DNA from: Kiritimatiellia bacterium
GTDB taxonomy: Bacteria > Verrucomicrobiota > Kiritimatiellia > RFP12 > UBA1067
DNA: 64,000 bases
Direction: 5' to 3'
Assembly: GCA_017447805.1 (NCBI GenBank)
Contig: JAFSMR010000032.1
Location: 1-64,000, forward strand
Below are positions 51,444 through 60,475 of the stretch, piece by piece (the first letter of the stretch is position 1; the number at the start of each line of letters is the position of its first letter). The translations under genes were made by a program, and so were the position numbers. A model generated the notes under the pieces. The model ran no database searches, had not been told where the DNA came from, and saw only the letters and a list, made by a program, of their open reading frames with translations.

Positions 51444-52814
51444 ATGTCGAGTACGCTAGATAAAATCGCCGCGAACCAGCAGGAATATTCCTGTCGAGTG
51501 GAAACTCTAGGGGAATGCAAAATTGATTCTCCAGTCCGTCATCACGAATTCATTCGCGATGGAGAGAGGATACTCGTCACCGAAAACGAGATGTTCATGA
51601 AATATCTCGAAGGGCGTCTCGGGCATACTCCGACATTCGAAAGGGCGGGCCCATTGCCGAAAATCTTTCATCAGCCATCATGGACGAGAGTCGGCATAGT
51701 TACGGCGGGCGGGCTTTGTCCAGGGCTAAACAATGTAATCAAGGGGCTTGTCGAAATTCTTTCCTACGATTACGGCGTAAAGACGATTTTTGGAATCAAG
51801 TACGGCTACGCCGGGCTTTCATCGAAGTTCAACTATCAGCCGATTATGTTGAACCCGGATGTCGTCGATACAATCCACGAACTCGGTGGGACGATTCTCG
51901 GCTCTTCGCGCGGCCAGCAGCCGACCGAGGAGATTGTCGATACCCTGGAGAGAATGAATATCAACATCCTCTTTTGCATCGGCGGCGATGGGTCGCTAAG
52001 ATGCGCGCGCGATGTTGCCGAGGAAGTAAAGAAGCGCAACTTAAAAATTTCCATTGTCGGCATTCCAAAGACGATCGATAACGATTTGCAATTCGTAGGC
52101 CGCTCGTTTGGTTTCGAGACGGCGGTAGCCGAGGCCGCGAATATAATCCGCAATGCGCATGTCGAGGCGAAGGGCACGGCAGGCGGCATCGGCCTCATCA
52201 AGGTAATGGGACGCGATTCCGGCTTTATCGCGGCTTACGCTTCTATAGCGAACCCGGTCGTCAATTTCTGTCTAGTGCCGGAAAGTCCGTTCACGCTGGA
52301 TGGCCCAAACGGCTTGTTCGCCGCGCTCGAAAATCGTTTCGCGGCAGGCAAAGACCACGCGGTAATCGTAGTCGCGGAAGGTGCGGGGCAAGAGCTTTTC
52401 AAGGATATGCCAGACGTGCGAGATGCATCCGGCAATATCTTGAAGAAAGATATCGGCGAATTCCTGAAGAGGGCGATAGAATGCCACATGAAGAGCCGCA
52501 ATATCAAGAGCAGCGTAAAGTATTTTGACCCGAGCTACACGATTCGCTCCGTCCCGGCGCGCGGCACAGATGCGATTCGTTGCTATATGCTCGCGAGAAA
52601 CGCCGTGCACGCCGCGATGGCCGGTCGCACGAATTGCGTCGTCGGCAATCTCGGCGAAAGCTATTGCCTTGTGCCGATTAAACTCGCGACAATCGAGCGT
52701 CAGAAGATTTCGCTCAAGAGCGATTTGTGGCGTTCGGTGATGGATGCTACAGGCCAAGCATATTATTTCGATTCTACTCCCAAGGCTCCTTCTGAACATA
52801 TCATGGCGCCGTGA
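51444..52814 (+). CDS. pfkA: 6-phosphofructokinase, group II / long-type
   Basis: A 456-residue enzyme phosphorylating fructose 6-phosphate in glycolysis. It has a ~75-residue N-terminal extension, then GIVTAGGLCPGLNNVIKGLV, GGDGSLRCA (180-188) and the catalytic PKTIDND (208-214), with KVMGRDSGFIAAYAS later. Gly in GGDG favours ATP as donor, as in trypanosome- and plant-type enzymes that also have Lys in PKTIDND; PPi-dependent enzymes usually have GGDD (family knowledge). It is transcribed alone, with its own promoter. Confidence 0.93.
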   Translation: MSSTLDKIAANQQEYSCRVETLGECKIDSPVRHHEFIRDGERILVTENEMFMKYLEGRLGHTPTFERAGPLPKIFHQPSWTRVGIVTAGGLCPGLNNVIKGLVEILSYDYGVKTIFGIKYGYAGLSSKFNYQPIMLNPDVVDTIHELGGTILGSSRGQQPTEEIVDTLERMNINILFCIGGDGSLRCARDVAEEVKKRNLKISIVGIPKTIDNDLQFVGRSFGFETAVAEAANIIRNAHVEAKGTAGGIGLIKVMGRDSGFIAAYASIANPVVNFCLVPESPFTLDGPNGLFAALENRFAAGKDHAVIVVAEGAGQELFKDMPDVRDASGNILKKDIGEFLKRAIECHMKSRNIKSSVKYFDPSYTIRSVPARGTDAIRCYMLARNAVHAAMAGRTNCVVGNLGESYCLVPIKLATIERQKISLKSDLWRSVMDATGQAYYFDSTPKAPSEHIMAP

Positions 52815-52850
52815 GGAATTAGGAATTGGGAATTGGAAGTTTGGAGTTTG
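52815..52850. repeat. Short AATTGGG-type microsatellite
   Basis: The spacer between the phosphofructokinase stop and the protease start consists of degenerate 7-8-bp repeats (GGAATTA, GGAATTGG, GAATTGGAA, GTTTGGA, GTTTGG). The ribosome site of the next gene (GGAG) lies within it. Confidence 0.6.
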
Positions 52851-52854
52851 GTGT

Positions 52855-54930
52855 ATGAAAAAAACGATTAGTTGTTGTATCGCGGCCTTGGTCGCTAGCG
52901 TCGCCGCATTTTCTTATGCCCTGGAAACAGGCGAGAGTCTGGAATTTGCGGCAGATGGATACTTGAGGATGGTTACCGTTTTGGGTCGCTCAAGCCAAAA
53001 CGCTTACTACGGCACGCTAGATAGTTACAACGGAACAGCAAATGCCACGATCCTCGAAACTGCGGATGGCTTTCGTCTTGATATCGACGATTGGCGAAAT
53101 GGTCGTAATATCAGCGTTGTAAAGACGGCCGCCGGAACGAATGTCGCGTTCAATTCAAAGGCGCGCAGGACGAGCGCGAGCTGCAAGGCGCTAACGACTA
53201 AAGATGTGTTTGGCGATTCAGCCCATGAGAGTGAAAAAGAAGAAAATGGAACGCTGCAATTTGCCACTCGCGCTTCAGACCCTCTCGCCTCCGGCTTGAA
53301 CAAAGACCCCGTAGATAATGAGATCGATGTTTTGGTAGCTTTCGACAAGACGGCGATCGAATATCTTAATAGCAAAGGTGAAACGCCGCAAGAAGCCGCC
53401 GAAAAGCAGATCGCGAAGATGAATGCCGCGCTCGTCAACAGCGGACTGGGCGACGACTTCAAAATGAATCTTGCCGGAACATATAATGTAGACCTCGATA
53501 TCGTCAAAGATTTCCCTGATAAAGACGACCCCAAAAGAGGGGATATCACTTCGGCAATACTATCAATCGAAAAGGCTAGCAAATATCCTTTTTGGAAGGC
53601 GCTTTTCGATTACCGCAATTCTTATGGCGCGGATATCGTGATGATCCTTACGAACCCCGACCCTGAAGCCGATTATGATCATATCCAGGGCGTTGTCGGC
53701 ATTGCAATAGGGCTTGAGAATGACACTGACGGCAAATATGGTCTTTCAGCAGCTCTTTTGAGAGATAATAAAGAATCGGCGTACGGTTTTTGCGACCTTA
53801 GAGTCTGCGAACAAGATCATACATTTGCGCATGAAGCAGGGCACTTGATGGGTGCCGGGCATTCGGAATTGCTCGACCCCGGTTATTCTGATCCAGGACC
53901 GCAGCTCTTCGAGTATTCTACTGCCATGATGTATTTCGATGTCAACTACGGGGATGAAGGCGAATTCTTCTATACGGTAATGGGTTACAATTATACCGGC
54001 GTTCCCGGTTCGCCGATATACACCGAAATCCCGTATTATTCTTCGCCGAATCTGAAACATCCCGATTCAGGCACGCCGCTCGGCGATGAAAAGCATGATA
54101 ATGTAAGAACTCTTCGCGAGACTTACAAATATATATCGCAGTATCGCGTAAGGAAAAATCCAGATGCAATCGTCCTGCCATTTTGGAAAAAGTCTCGCAC
54201 CTTGACCGGGCCAGCCACAAGAGCAGTGCCGGAGCCTTTCAATCTTCAAGGAATTTTCGAACTCAAGCTCGGCAAGGCTAATGCCAAGACGGGTATTGCG
54301 AAGATTTCCGCAACTCTAACCGGGCTAGACGGGAAAAAGAAGAAATTCCCGACAAAAGCGCTAAATGTCTCCGGCGATGTAGTTACGGTAGAGTGGGATG
54401 GTTTGACAGTGTTTATTCAAGGCGATGAATTTTTTGGCACTACTGGTGACGCCGGGTCTCTTGGCGTGCAAAAGGGCGTAGTCGGTGGCGAGATGTCCGG
54501 CAAGGGCAAGGTATATGTTCTTGGTATTGATGAATATGCGCCGGGCGGCGAAGTAGTAGTCGAACTTTTGCCGACAGATTCTACTCCGGAGCCAGTGACC
54601 TTCAGCGGCAAAAAATGGAATTTCGCGAAAGCTGCCGCCGTGAAACTGAAATTCGACAAGAAAGCGAAGCTCTATTCTCTCGTTGTTGACGAGACCAAGG
54701 GTCGTACGAACAAGAGCAGCATGAAGCTCAACTATTCCTACAAGAAAGGCACATTCAGCGGCAGTTTCAAGGTCTATAGTATCTTAACATCCGCCAAGGG
54801 CAAGCAGTCGCTCAAGAAATTCACGATTAAAGCTACTGGCGTAGTGGCCGATGGTCAAGGCGCTGGTGAGGCTTCGATCAAGAAGCCCAAAGGCGGTCCG
54901 TGGACGATTGGCGTCACAAGCGTGCCATAA
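52855..54930 (+). CDS. Secreted metzincin-type zinc protease
   Basis: A 691-residue protein with a signal peptide (MKKTISCCIAALVASVAAFSYA). A propeptide-like region follows, then a catalytic domain starting near IDVLVAFDKTAIEYL (about 155). The zinc motif HEAGHLMGAGH (326-336) is complete and a Met (MMYFD) follows about 25 residues later, as in metzincins of the reprolysin-like M12/M84 type. The C-terminal third (about 460-691) holds two lysine-rich beta-repeat modules (KISATLTGLDGKKKKFPTK; LNYSYKKGTFSGSFKVYS), perhaps for substrate or surface binding. ATG 52855 is the only start that gives a signal peptide. Confidence 0.85.
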   Translation: MKKTISCCIAALVASVAAFSYALETGESLEFAADGYLRMVTVLGRSSQNAYYGTLDSYNGTANATILETADGFRLDIDDWRNGRNISVVKTAAGTNVAFNSKARRTSASCKALTTKDVFGDSAHESEKEENGTLQFATRASDPLASGLNKDPVDNEIDVLVAFDKTAIEYLNSKGETPQEAAEKQIAKMNAALVNSGLGDDFKMNLAGTYNVDLDIVKDFPDKDDPKRGDITSAILSIEKASKYPFWKALFDYRNSYGADIVMILTNPDPEADYDHIQGVVGIAIGLENDTDGKYGLSAALLRDNKESAYGFCDLRVCEQDHTFAHEAGHLMGAGHSELLDPGYSDPGPQLFEYSTAMMYFDVNYGDEGEFFYTVMGYNYTGVPGSPIYTEIPYYSSPNLKHPDSGTPLGDEKHDNVRTLRETYKYISQYRVRKNPDAIVLPFWKKSRTLTGPATRAVPEPFNLQGIFELKLGKANAKTGIAKISATLTGLDGKKKKFPTKALNVSGDVVTVEWDGLTVFIQGDEFFGTTGDAGSLGVQKGVVGGEMSGKGKVYVLGIDEYAPGGEVVVELLPTDSTPEPVTFSGKKWNFAKAAAVKLKFDKKAKLYSLVVDETKGRTNKSSMKLNYSYKKGTFSGSFKVYSILTSAKGKQSLKKFTIKATGVVADGQGAGEASIKKPKGGPWTIGVTSVP

Positions 54931-54934
54931 TTGT

Positions 54935-55804
54935 ATGGAAGGAAAAACAGAAAAAGAATATTTGGGTATAGATGCACATGTGCATCTATACCCAAACGGC
55001 ATAGCTGAAAAAGTCGTAAAAACTCTTTCTGAAAGATTTGGCAACGCGCCGAGTTTCGATGGCACGGTAGAAGGGTGCAAGACGAAAGACGCTGCGGCAA
55101 AAATCGCAATTTCCATAAATCTGCCTGTCGCGACAAAGCCAGATAGCGTTGGCCACACAAATGAATTTTGGGCGCCTTACGCGCCGCGGCGCGCGAGCGC
55201 GGCTTTGAGCGCGCGCGACGGCGCGCAATTAGAAAGCTCCCCGCGCGTAGTATCGCTCGCCTGCTTCCATCCTCTCGTCAAGAACAAAAAAGAGGAGCTA
55301 GCAAGAATCGTCGATTTGGGTTTCACGGGAATAAAGTTTCATCCCGAATATCAGCTTTTCAGATTCAACGATTCGGCGATGGATGAAGTTTGGTCGTTTA
55401 TGAGCGAGCGGAAGATAGTCGCCTATCTTCATGCCGGCGGCGAGAGAGTATTCCAGCCGCCGTATCATTCCTCGCCAAAAGAAATATTGCGCCTGAAAGA
55501 GCGTTTCCCCAAGCTTGAAATCGTTGCGGCGCATCTCGGCGGCTTCGGCATGTGGGATGAAGCCGAGGAAGTCTTGGCCGGGAGCGATGTGTATCTTGAT
55601 TTGTCGCATACATTCTTCTGGATGAAAGACGAGCAGATTATGCGCTTTATCGGAAAACATGGCGCACGGAAGATTCTCTTTGGCTCCGATGCCCCGTGGC
55701 AAGACCCCGGATCGGTGTTAAAGGCATTCCTTAAGCTAGATTTGGCGCCGGAAAATAAAAAGATGATACTTTACGAAAACGCGTTGCGTCTCTTTAGCCT
55801 ATAG
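54935..55804 (+). CDS. Metal-dependent amidohydrolase, TIM-barrel (ACMSD-like)
   Basis: A 289-residue amidohydrolase_2-family hydrolase. Metal ligands: the HxH of GIDAHVHLYP (near residue 17), His in IKFHPEY, His in VAAHLGGFG and Asp in LFGSDAPWQDP. The reaction is a hydrolysis or decarboxylation that cannot be specified. ATG 54935 is the only start after the protease stop; weak ribosome site. Two oddities: the HxH codons lie in a perfect 36-bp palindrome, and residues ~82-98 (RRASAALSARDGAQ) are encoded by a very G+C-rich, palindromic insert. Confidence 0.85.
   Translation: MEGKTEKEYLGIDAHVHLYPNGIAEKVVKTLSERFGNAPSFDGTVEGCKTKDAAAKIAISINLPVATKPDSVGHTNEFWAPYAPRRASAALSARDGAQLESSPRVVSLACFHPLVKNKKEELARIVDLGFTGIKFHPEYQLFRFNDSAMDEVWSFMSERKIVAYLHAGGERVFQPPYHSSPKEILRLKERFPKLEIVAAHLGGFGMWDEAEEVLAGSDVYLDLSHTFFWMKDEQIMRFIGKHGARKILFGSDAPWQDPGSVLKAFLKLDLAPENKKMILYENALRLFSL
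54961..54996. repeat. Perfect 36-bp palindrome inside the amidohydrolase gene
   Basis: The 36 bases from TTTGGGTATAGATGCACA onward are identical to their own reverse complement, with no loop. Both strands therefore encode LGIDAHVHLYP in the matching frame. It lies 26 bp after the start codon. Confidence 0.95.
55180..55226. repeat. G+C-rich palindromic in-frame insert
   Basis: About 47 bp made almost only of GC steps, with a perfect 14-bp palindrome CGCGCCGCGGCGCG (55180-55193) and a second GCGCGC-rich part. It interrupts the amidohydrolase in frame between FWAPYAP and SSPRVVSLACF. It looks like a small inserted palindromic element or a replication-slippage product. Confidence 0.55.
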
Positions 55805-55824
55805 ACCCGCGAAGCAAAATTTGG

Positions 55825-55830
55825 TATAAT
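55825..55830 (+). promoter_or_regulatory. Predicted -10 box of metY
   Basis: TATAAT in TTGGTATAATACAC, with about 45 nt of leader and an AGGAG ribosome site at about 55862-55866. The leader shows no recognisable SAM riboswitch. Confidence 0.6.
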
Positions 55831-55879
55831 ACACACAATTAAACGGCATATATTGCAAAATACAGGAGATACAGATAGC

Positions 55880-57154
55880 ATGAATATCGATACGTTATGT
55901 GTTCAGGGCGGATGGCAACCAAAGTGCGGCGAGCCTCGTCAAGTCCCGATTTATTCTTCTACGACTTTCAAATACGATACGACTCAGCACATGGCCGACC
56001 TCTTCGACCTCAAGGCCAGCGGGTATTTTTATACAAGACTCGCGAATCCGACAAATGATCAGGTAGCGAAAAAGATTGCCGCGTTGGAAGGGGGCGTTGC
56101 TGCAATTTTGACCTCGTCGGGCCAAGCCGCGAGCACTTACTCTGTTCTCAATCTTTGCAATGCGGGCGACCATGTTGTTTGCTCGGCGCAAATCTATGGC
56201 GGAACATTCAACCTCTTCGCCGTGAGCATGAAGAAACTTGGAATCGAATTCACTTTCGTAGACCCCGATGCGCCAATCGAAACAATCATGAAGGCGTTTA
56301 AGCCGAATACGAAGTGCGTGTTCGCGGAAACAGTCGCCAATCCTTCGGGATGCGTCCTCGATATCGCGAAATGGTCCAAGGCGGCGCACAAATTCGGCGC
56401 CCCGCTTATCGTCGATAACACTTTCCCGACTCCGATCCTTTGCCGTCCTTTCGAACATGGCGCAGATATCGTAGTCCATGCCACAACGAAATACATGGAT
56501 GGTCACTCTTCGCAGGTCGGCGGTTGTATCGTCGATTCCGGCAATTTCGATTGGACGAAATACCCCGAGCGCTTCACCGGACTCGTCGAGCCCGATGAAT
56601 CTTATCACGGCTTGAGCTACACGAAGTCGTTCGGCAAGATGGCCTATATAGTAAAGTGCACTGCGCATTTGATGCGCGACTTTGGTTCTATTCCTTCACC
56701 GTTCAATGCGTTTCTCGTGAACTTGGGGCTTGAGAGCTTGCACTTGAGAATTCGCCGTCACGCAGAATCTGCGCTTAAGATCGCGAAATGGCTTAAGACC
56801 CAAAAGAAAGTCGCGTGGGTGAATTTCGCGGGTCTAGCCGATAACAAGTATAACAAACTCGTCAAGAAGCAATTCGATGGTCCTAGCCCATGCGGCGTAA
56901 TGACATTCGGTATCAAGGGCGGCAGAGAAGCTTCCATTAAGTTCATGGATTCGCTCAAGCTCATTGGTATCGTTACTCACGTCGCCGATGCGTGGAGCTG
57001 TGTGTTGCATCCTGCCTCCCACACCCATCGTCAGCTTACCGATGAACAGCTCAAGGCGGCTGGAATTCCGCCGGACCTTATTCGTTTCTCTGTCGGTCTC
57101 GAAGACCCTAAGGACCTTATTGCCGACCTCAAGCAAGCCCTGGCGAAAATCTAA
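55880..57154 (+). CDS. metY: O-acetylhomoserine sulfhydrylase (Cys/Met PLP enzyme)
   Basis: A 424-residue PLP enzyme making homocysteine from O-acetylhomoserine and sulfide. Motifs: YSSTTFKYDTTQHMADLF, YTRLANPTNDQVAKKIAALEGG, IVDNTFPTPILCRPFEHGADIV and the PLP lysine in HATTKYMDGHSSQVGG. The length and the long insert after the lysine are typical of MetY rather than MetB/MetC. The nearest ATG to the ribosome site (55880) gives the family N-terminus; the preceding in-frame start 55853 adds nine unrelated residues. Single gene with its own promoter. Confidence 0.94.
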   Translation: MNIDTLCVQGGWQPKCGEPRQVPIYSSTTFKYDTTQHMADLFDLKASGYFYTRLANPTNDQVAKKIAALEGGVAAILTSSGQAASTYSVLNLCNAGDHVVCSAQIYGGTFNLFAVSMKKLGIEFTFVDPDAPIETIMKAFKPNTKCVFAETVANPSGCVLDIAKWSKAAHKFGAPLIVDNTFPTPILCRPFEHGADIVVHATTKYMDGHSSQVGGCIVDSGNFDWTKYPERFTGLVEPDESYHGLSYTKSFGKMAYIVKCTAHLMRDFGSIPSPFNAFLVNLGLESLHLRIRRHAESALKIAKWLKTQKKVAWVNFAGLADNKYNKLVKKQFDGPSPCGVMTFGIKGGREASIKFMDSLKLIGIVTHVADAWSCVLHPASHTHRQLTDEQLKAAGIPPDLIRFSVGLEDPKDLIADLKQALAKI

Positions 57155-57190
57155 TATCGCGATTGAATAAAAAACGAAAGATAAACCTAT

Positions 57191-60100
57191 ATGTCCGAGA
57201 AGAAGAGCATAAAATGGTTTGATGCAATAGCGGCGTTTATACTTGCCGCTATTGCGCTAATCATCTATTATTCAACAACATCCGGCTATGCATTCCCGAA
57301 TATAGTCGACTATGTTCCGAAGAATAGCGCTGCGAAGGCGGGCGAGGGCGCGCTTGTTCTTTCATCTTCGAAATTAATCGCGGCGTGGCGAGGCTTTGCC
57401 GGCGCGAGCCAGGATATAGGTTTTCCGCTAACGGGGTGGTTTGCGCGTCGCATGGGCGCCGGCAATTATATGATGCCGTTATTCGGTGCGCTCGCGACGG
57501 TATTCGTTTATCTATATAGCGTATTTTTCTTCCGGCGTTGCATGGGTAGCGCTCAGGAATCCGGGCGTGTAGCTTGGGCTAGCCGTATCGGCGGCTTTGT
57601 AGCTACGGCGGTATTTATGGTTTCTCCGGCGCTTAGAGCCGCAGCGACTCATCTCGAGCCTCGCCTAATCGACCTCGTTTGGGCGTTTGGCGTTATCCTT
57701 GTAATTTTGCCATTCGGCATATTGCCGAAATATATTTCGTGGATTCTGCCGCTCATCGCGGGCTTTATGGTCGGCGTAGGGCTTTGCGATTCTGCACTCT
57801 TCCTCGTCGCGCTGCCGCTATTTGTCATTGAACTTATGGTCGTCGCGAAGCGTTCGCATCGTCGCCCGTGGGTAGCTTTGGCGCTTCTCGTAATCTTGGC
57901 GCTTTCTGTATATTTCATCGCGGCCGCGAATACTCAGCTCGGCTTTAAGGAAACTCTCGTAAATCTCAAGACCGAAGTCCTTAAATATTTCCGCCCTGAA
58001 GGCTGGCGCTTTGTCCTTTACTTTACAACTCTGCCTTTCATCATTTCGCTGTTTGCCGCCAAGAGATCGCTACGTGAATTCGGCTCTTGGACGCAGTGGA
58101 TTTACCATTCCGTTTTGGTCGTTGTTACGATTCTCGCGATTGCGACGCCCCTCGCGCCTAGCGCGCTCATGGCGTCTTATCCGATTTTCCCTGTCGTCGC
58201 TTGCGCTTTCGCGGCGCTGACTTCGGGCTACATCGTAGCGTTTTGGTGGGTTAAAGTTTTTCAGACTCCACCGCCATATGGCGACCAGGAATCAAAAGCG
58301 AAAATCGAAAAGACCGCAAAGATTTCGCGCTTCTTCGGCTACTCTGCGGGCGGAATTTTCGCAGCTGTCGCTTTGGTCGTTGTTATCGTAAATCTCTTTT
58401 CGTTCGATACCCACCGTGGCGATTTCGCAGACCTCGTCGCCGAAAAGGCTGTTTCCGATCTTGATGGCAGGAAATGGCTTATAACCGATGGGTCGATTGA
58501 CGAGCATTTGCTCATCGCGATAAACCGCCTTGGTTCGGATGCCCACATAATTTCGCTCGCTCGCGAAAACGACCCCGTATACATCGAATATCTCAGGAAG
58601 GTAGTAGAGGAAGAAAAGCTCGGCGGCGCTAACAATGCGAGCCTTTTGATGTCCCTCGAACTCGGCATTTTGCCGTTTATCCAAGATTGGCTTGAGAGCG
58701 ACCCAGATATCAAGCGCGAAGTTGCCGTGTGGGGCGCTGCCGATTTGCTCCTCAAGGCGGGCCTCGAGGCCGTCCCGGAATTCCTCTTCTTCGGCGCCGA
58801 TTCTTCGCGTGAAGTCGATATCAAGCGCGAATGGCAGGCGTATTCCAAATTGCTCGATGTCACGCCCGGCAAGGGCAGTTTGAGAAATAAAAATGTCGAA
58901 GATCCTCTCGAGCGCTCGAAAATCGCTCTTCGCCGTCACATTGGGCTCATCGCAAACAACCGCGGCGTGTGGCTTGCCGACAAAGGCCGCAAGGATGAAG
59001 CGTTCGACCTTTTCGAGCTTGTCCTGAACGAAATCGACCCCGATAACGTCTGCGCGCTGTTCAACGAGTGCGAACTAGTGAGGCTTGGCGAACGACGCGC
59101 CGTCGCGAAATCTAAAGCGCTTGATGCGAAAGTTTCCGCGCTCGTTAAAGATAAGATGCGCTATAGAGGAATTCCTCTTTCTATTCACTACGGCTATATC
59201 CGCTCGCCGGAAATCTTTGTGCGTCTTGGTATCGATTGGGTTCGCTCCGGCAGACCCGGCGAAGCTTTGCTTCAGTTCGGCCGGGCCATGGATTTGATTC
59301 CGAACGACCGCCGCACGTCTCTAATGAACCTCATGGCTTCACTCTACGCCGTCGATAACGACCGCGAGAAGAGTCGCAAAACCTACGAAATGGTGCTTTC
59401 GCGCGATTCTACAAACCACGAAGCGCTCATCGGCATGATGCGCCTCGAGCTAATCGAAGGCAATATCGATAAGGCGATCGAACTTCTCGAAAAGGCCAAT
59501 GCCGCGAGCGGCGACGACCCGCGCGCTCTCGCCGACAAGGCGCTACTTTTCTTGCTCAAGAAGGACTACGCGCAAGCTCGCGAACTTCTGCGGAAAGCTA
59601 CGGAAATCGATTCGAGCGATATGAATGCGTGGAGCTTGTTCGCCGCGACATATATTCAGCAGATTGATGACGAGAAAGACTCTGCCGTGCGCTCAAAGTT
59701 GATGGATGAACTTGAAAACAGCGTCGTCCCTTCGATGGAAAAGCATTCCAAAGGAACGAATAATTATCAAGTTCAAAACACCAAGGCGTTTATCTTGCTA
59801 AAGAAGGGCGCCGAGCGCCGCAAAGAAGCGCGCGATGCGTTCCTCGTCGCGGCGCGCACTCGTCCTGAAGTCGCCGCTACGGGCGATATGATTCTTGGGC
59901 TTGATATTTCGCTCAACGATACTGTCGACGCCGAACGTCAAGCGCGCGAAATGCTTCGCCGCGATCGCAAAGCGCCGCTCGCAAACTATGTAATGGGTTC
60001 TTTGAAACTGCAAAAAGGCGAATATGCCGAAGCCGAGGCATACTTGAGAATCAGTGCATCGGCGGCAAAGCCAGTGCCGCTCGCGTTGAACGACCTCGCG

Positions 60101-60475
60101 GAAGTTTTGCGCCGCTCGAATAGGTTGCAGGAAGCCGAGGGGTTTGCGCGCAAGGCGGTCGAAGCCGCGCCGAATCTTTATGTCGCTTGGGATACCCTAG
60201 CTACGATTATCTTGCAGCGCGATGGCGATTTGGATGAGGCGGAGCGTTGCGTAACAAAGGCTTGCGAACTTTCGAAGGGTGCGCAAGGCAAAGATGTCGC
60301 AGATATCAGAATGCTCATGACGCTCGCGAAAGTTCAGCTTGCAAAAGGACGAAAAGGCGAAGCGGCGGAAATCCTTCGCGCTAAAGCGAATATCCGCAAA
60401 GTAAAGGAAAATTCCTCTTTGCTTTCGGAATTCGAGAAGCGCGAATTAGAGGAGCTCGAAAAGAGTGTTCAGTAG
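57191..60475 (+). CDS. Large membrane protein with C-terminal TPR domain
   Basis: A 1094-residue protein. About ten TM helices occupy the first ~400 residues (first near 10-27; then 95-113, 135-155, 168-185 and others). A periplasmic region follows (about 410-560) and then TPR repeats to the end (for example NEALIGMM-like helices, AKGRKGEAAEILRAKANI). The N-terminal half has the look of GT-C glycosyltransferases or DUF2723-type proteins, with TM1 followed by a loop that could hold the catalytic acid, but no diagnostic motif is certain. The next gene overlaps by 11 bp. It is in an operon with a UbiA-type prenyl-phosphate enzyme, which supports a lipid-linked sugar role (inference). Confidence 0.75.
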   Translation: MSEKKSIKWFDAIAAFILAAIALIIYYSTTSGYAFPNIVDYVPKNSAAKAGEGALVLSSSKLIAAWRGFAGASQDIGFPLTGWFARRMGAGNYMMPLFGALATVFVYLYSVFFFRRCMGSAQESGRVAWASRIGGFVATAVFMVSPALRAAATHLEPRLIDLVWAFGVILVILPFGILPKYISWILPLIAGFMVGVGLCDSALFLVALPLFVIELMVVAKRSHRRPWVALALLVILALSVYFIAAANTQLGFKETLVNLKTEVLKYFRPEGWRFVLYFTTLPFIISLFAAKRSLREFGSWTQWIYHSVLVVVTILAIATPLAPSALMASYPIFPVVACAFAALTSGYIVAFWWVKVFQTPPPYGDQESKAKIEKTAKISRFFGYSAGGIFAAVALVVVIVNLFSFDTHRGDFADLVAEKAVSDLDGRKWLITDGSIDEHLLIAINRLGSDAHIISLARENDPVYIEYLRKVVEEEKLGGANNASLLMSLELGILPFIQDWLESDPDIKREVAVWGAADLLLKAGLEAVPEFLFFGADSSREVDIKREWQAYSKLLDVTPGKGSLRNKNVEDPLERSKIALRRHIGLIANNRGVWLADKGRKDEAFDLFELVLNEIDPDNVCALFNECELVRLGERRAVAKSKALDAKVSALVKDKMRYRGIPLSIHYGYIRSPEIFVRLGIDWVRSGRPGEALLQFGRAMDLIPNDRRTSLMNLMASLYAVDNDREKSRKTYEMVLSRDSTNHEALIGMMRLELIEGNIDKAIELLEKANAASGDDPRALADKALLFLLKKDYAQARELLRKATEIDSSDMNAWSLFAATYIQQIDDEKDSAVRSKLMDELENSVVPSMEKHSKGTNNYQVQNTKAFILLKKGAERRKEARDAFLVAARTRPEVAATGDMILGLDISLNDTVDAERQAREMLRRDRKAPLANYVMGSLKLQKGEYAEAEAYLRISASAAKPVPLALNDLAEVLRRSNRLQEAEGFARKAVEAAPNLYVAWDTLATIILQRDGDLDEAERCVTKACELSKGAQGKDVADIRMLMTLAKVQLAKGRKGEAAEILRAKANIRKVKENSSLLSEFEKRELEELEKSVQ

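Noticed and set aside
55831-55879. SAM riboswitch upstream of metY
   Set aside because: The leader is under 50 nt and shows no multi-stem structure.
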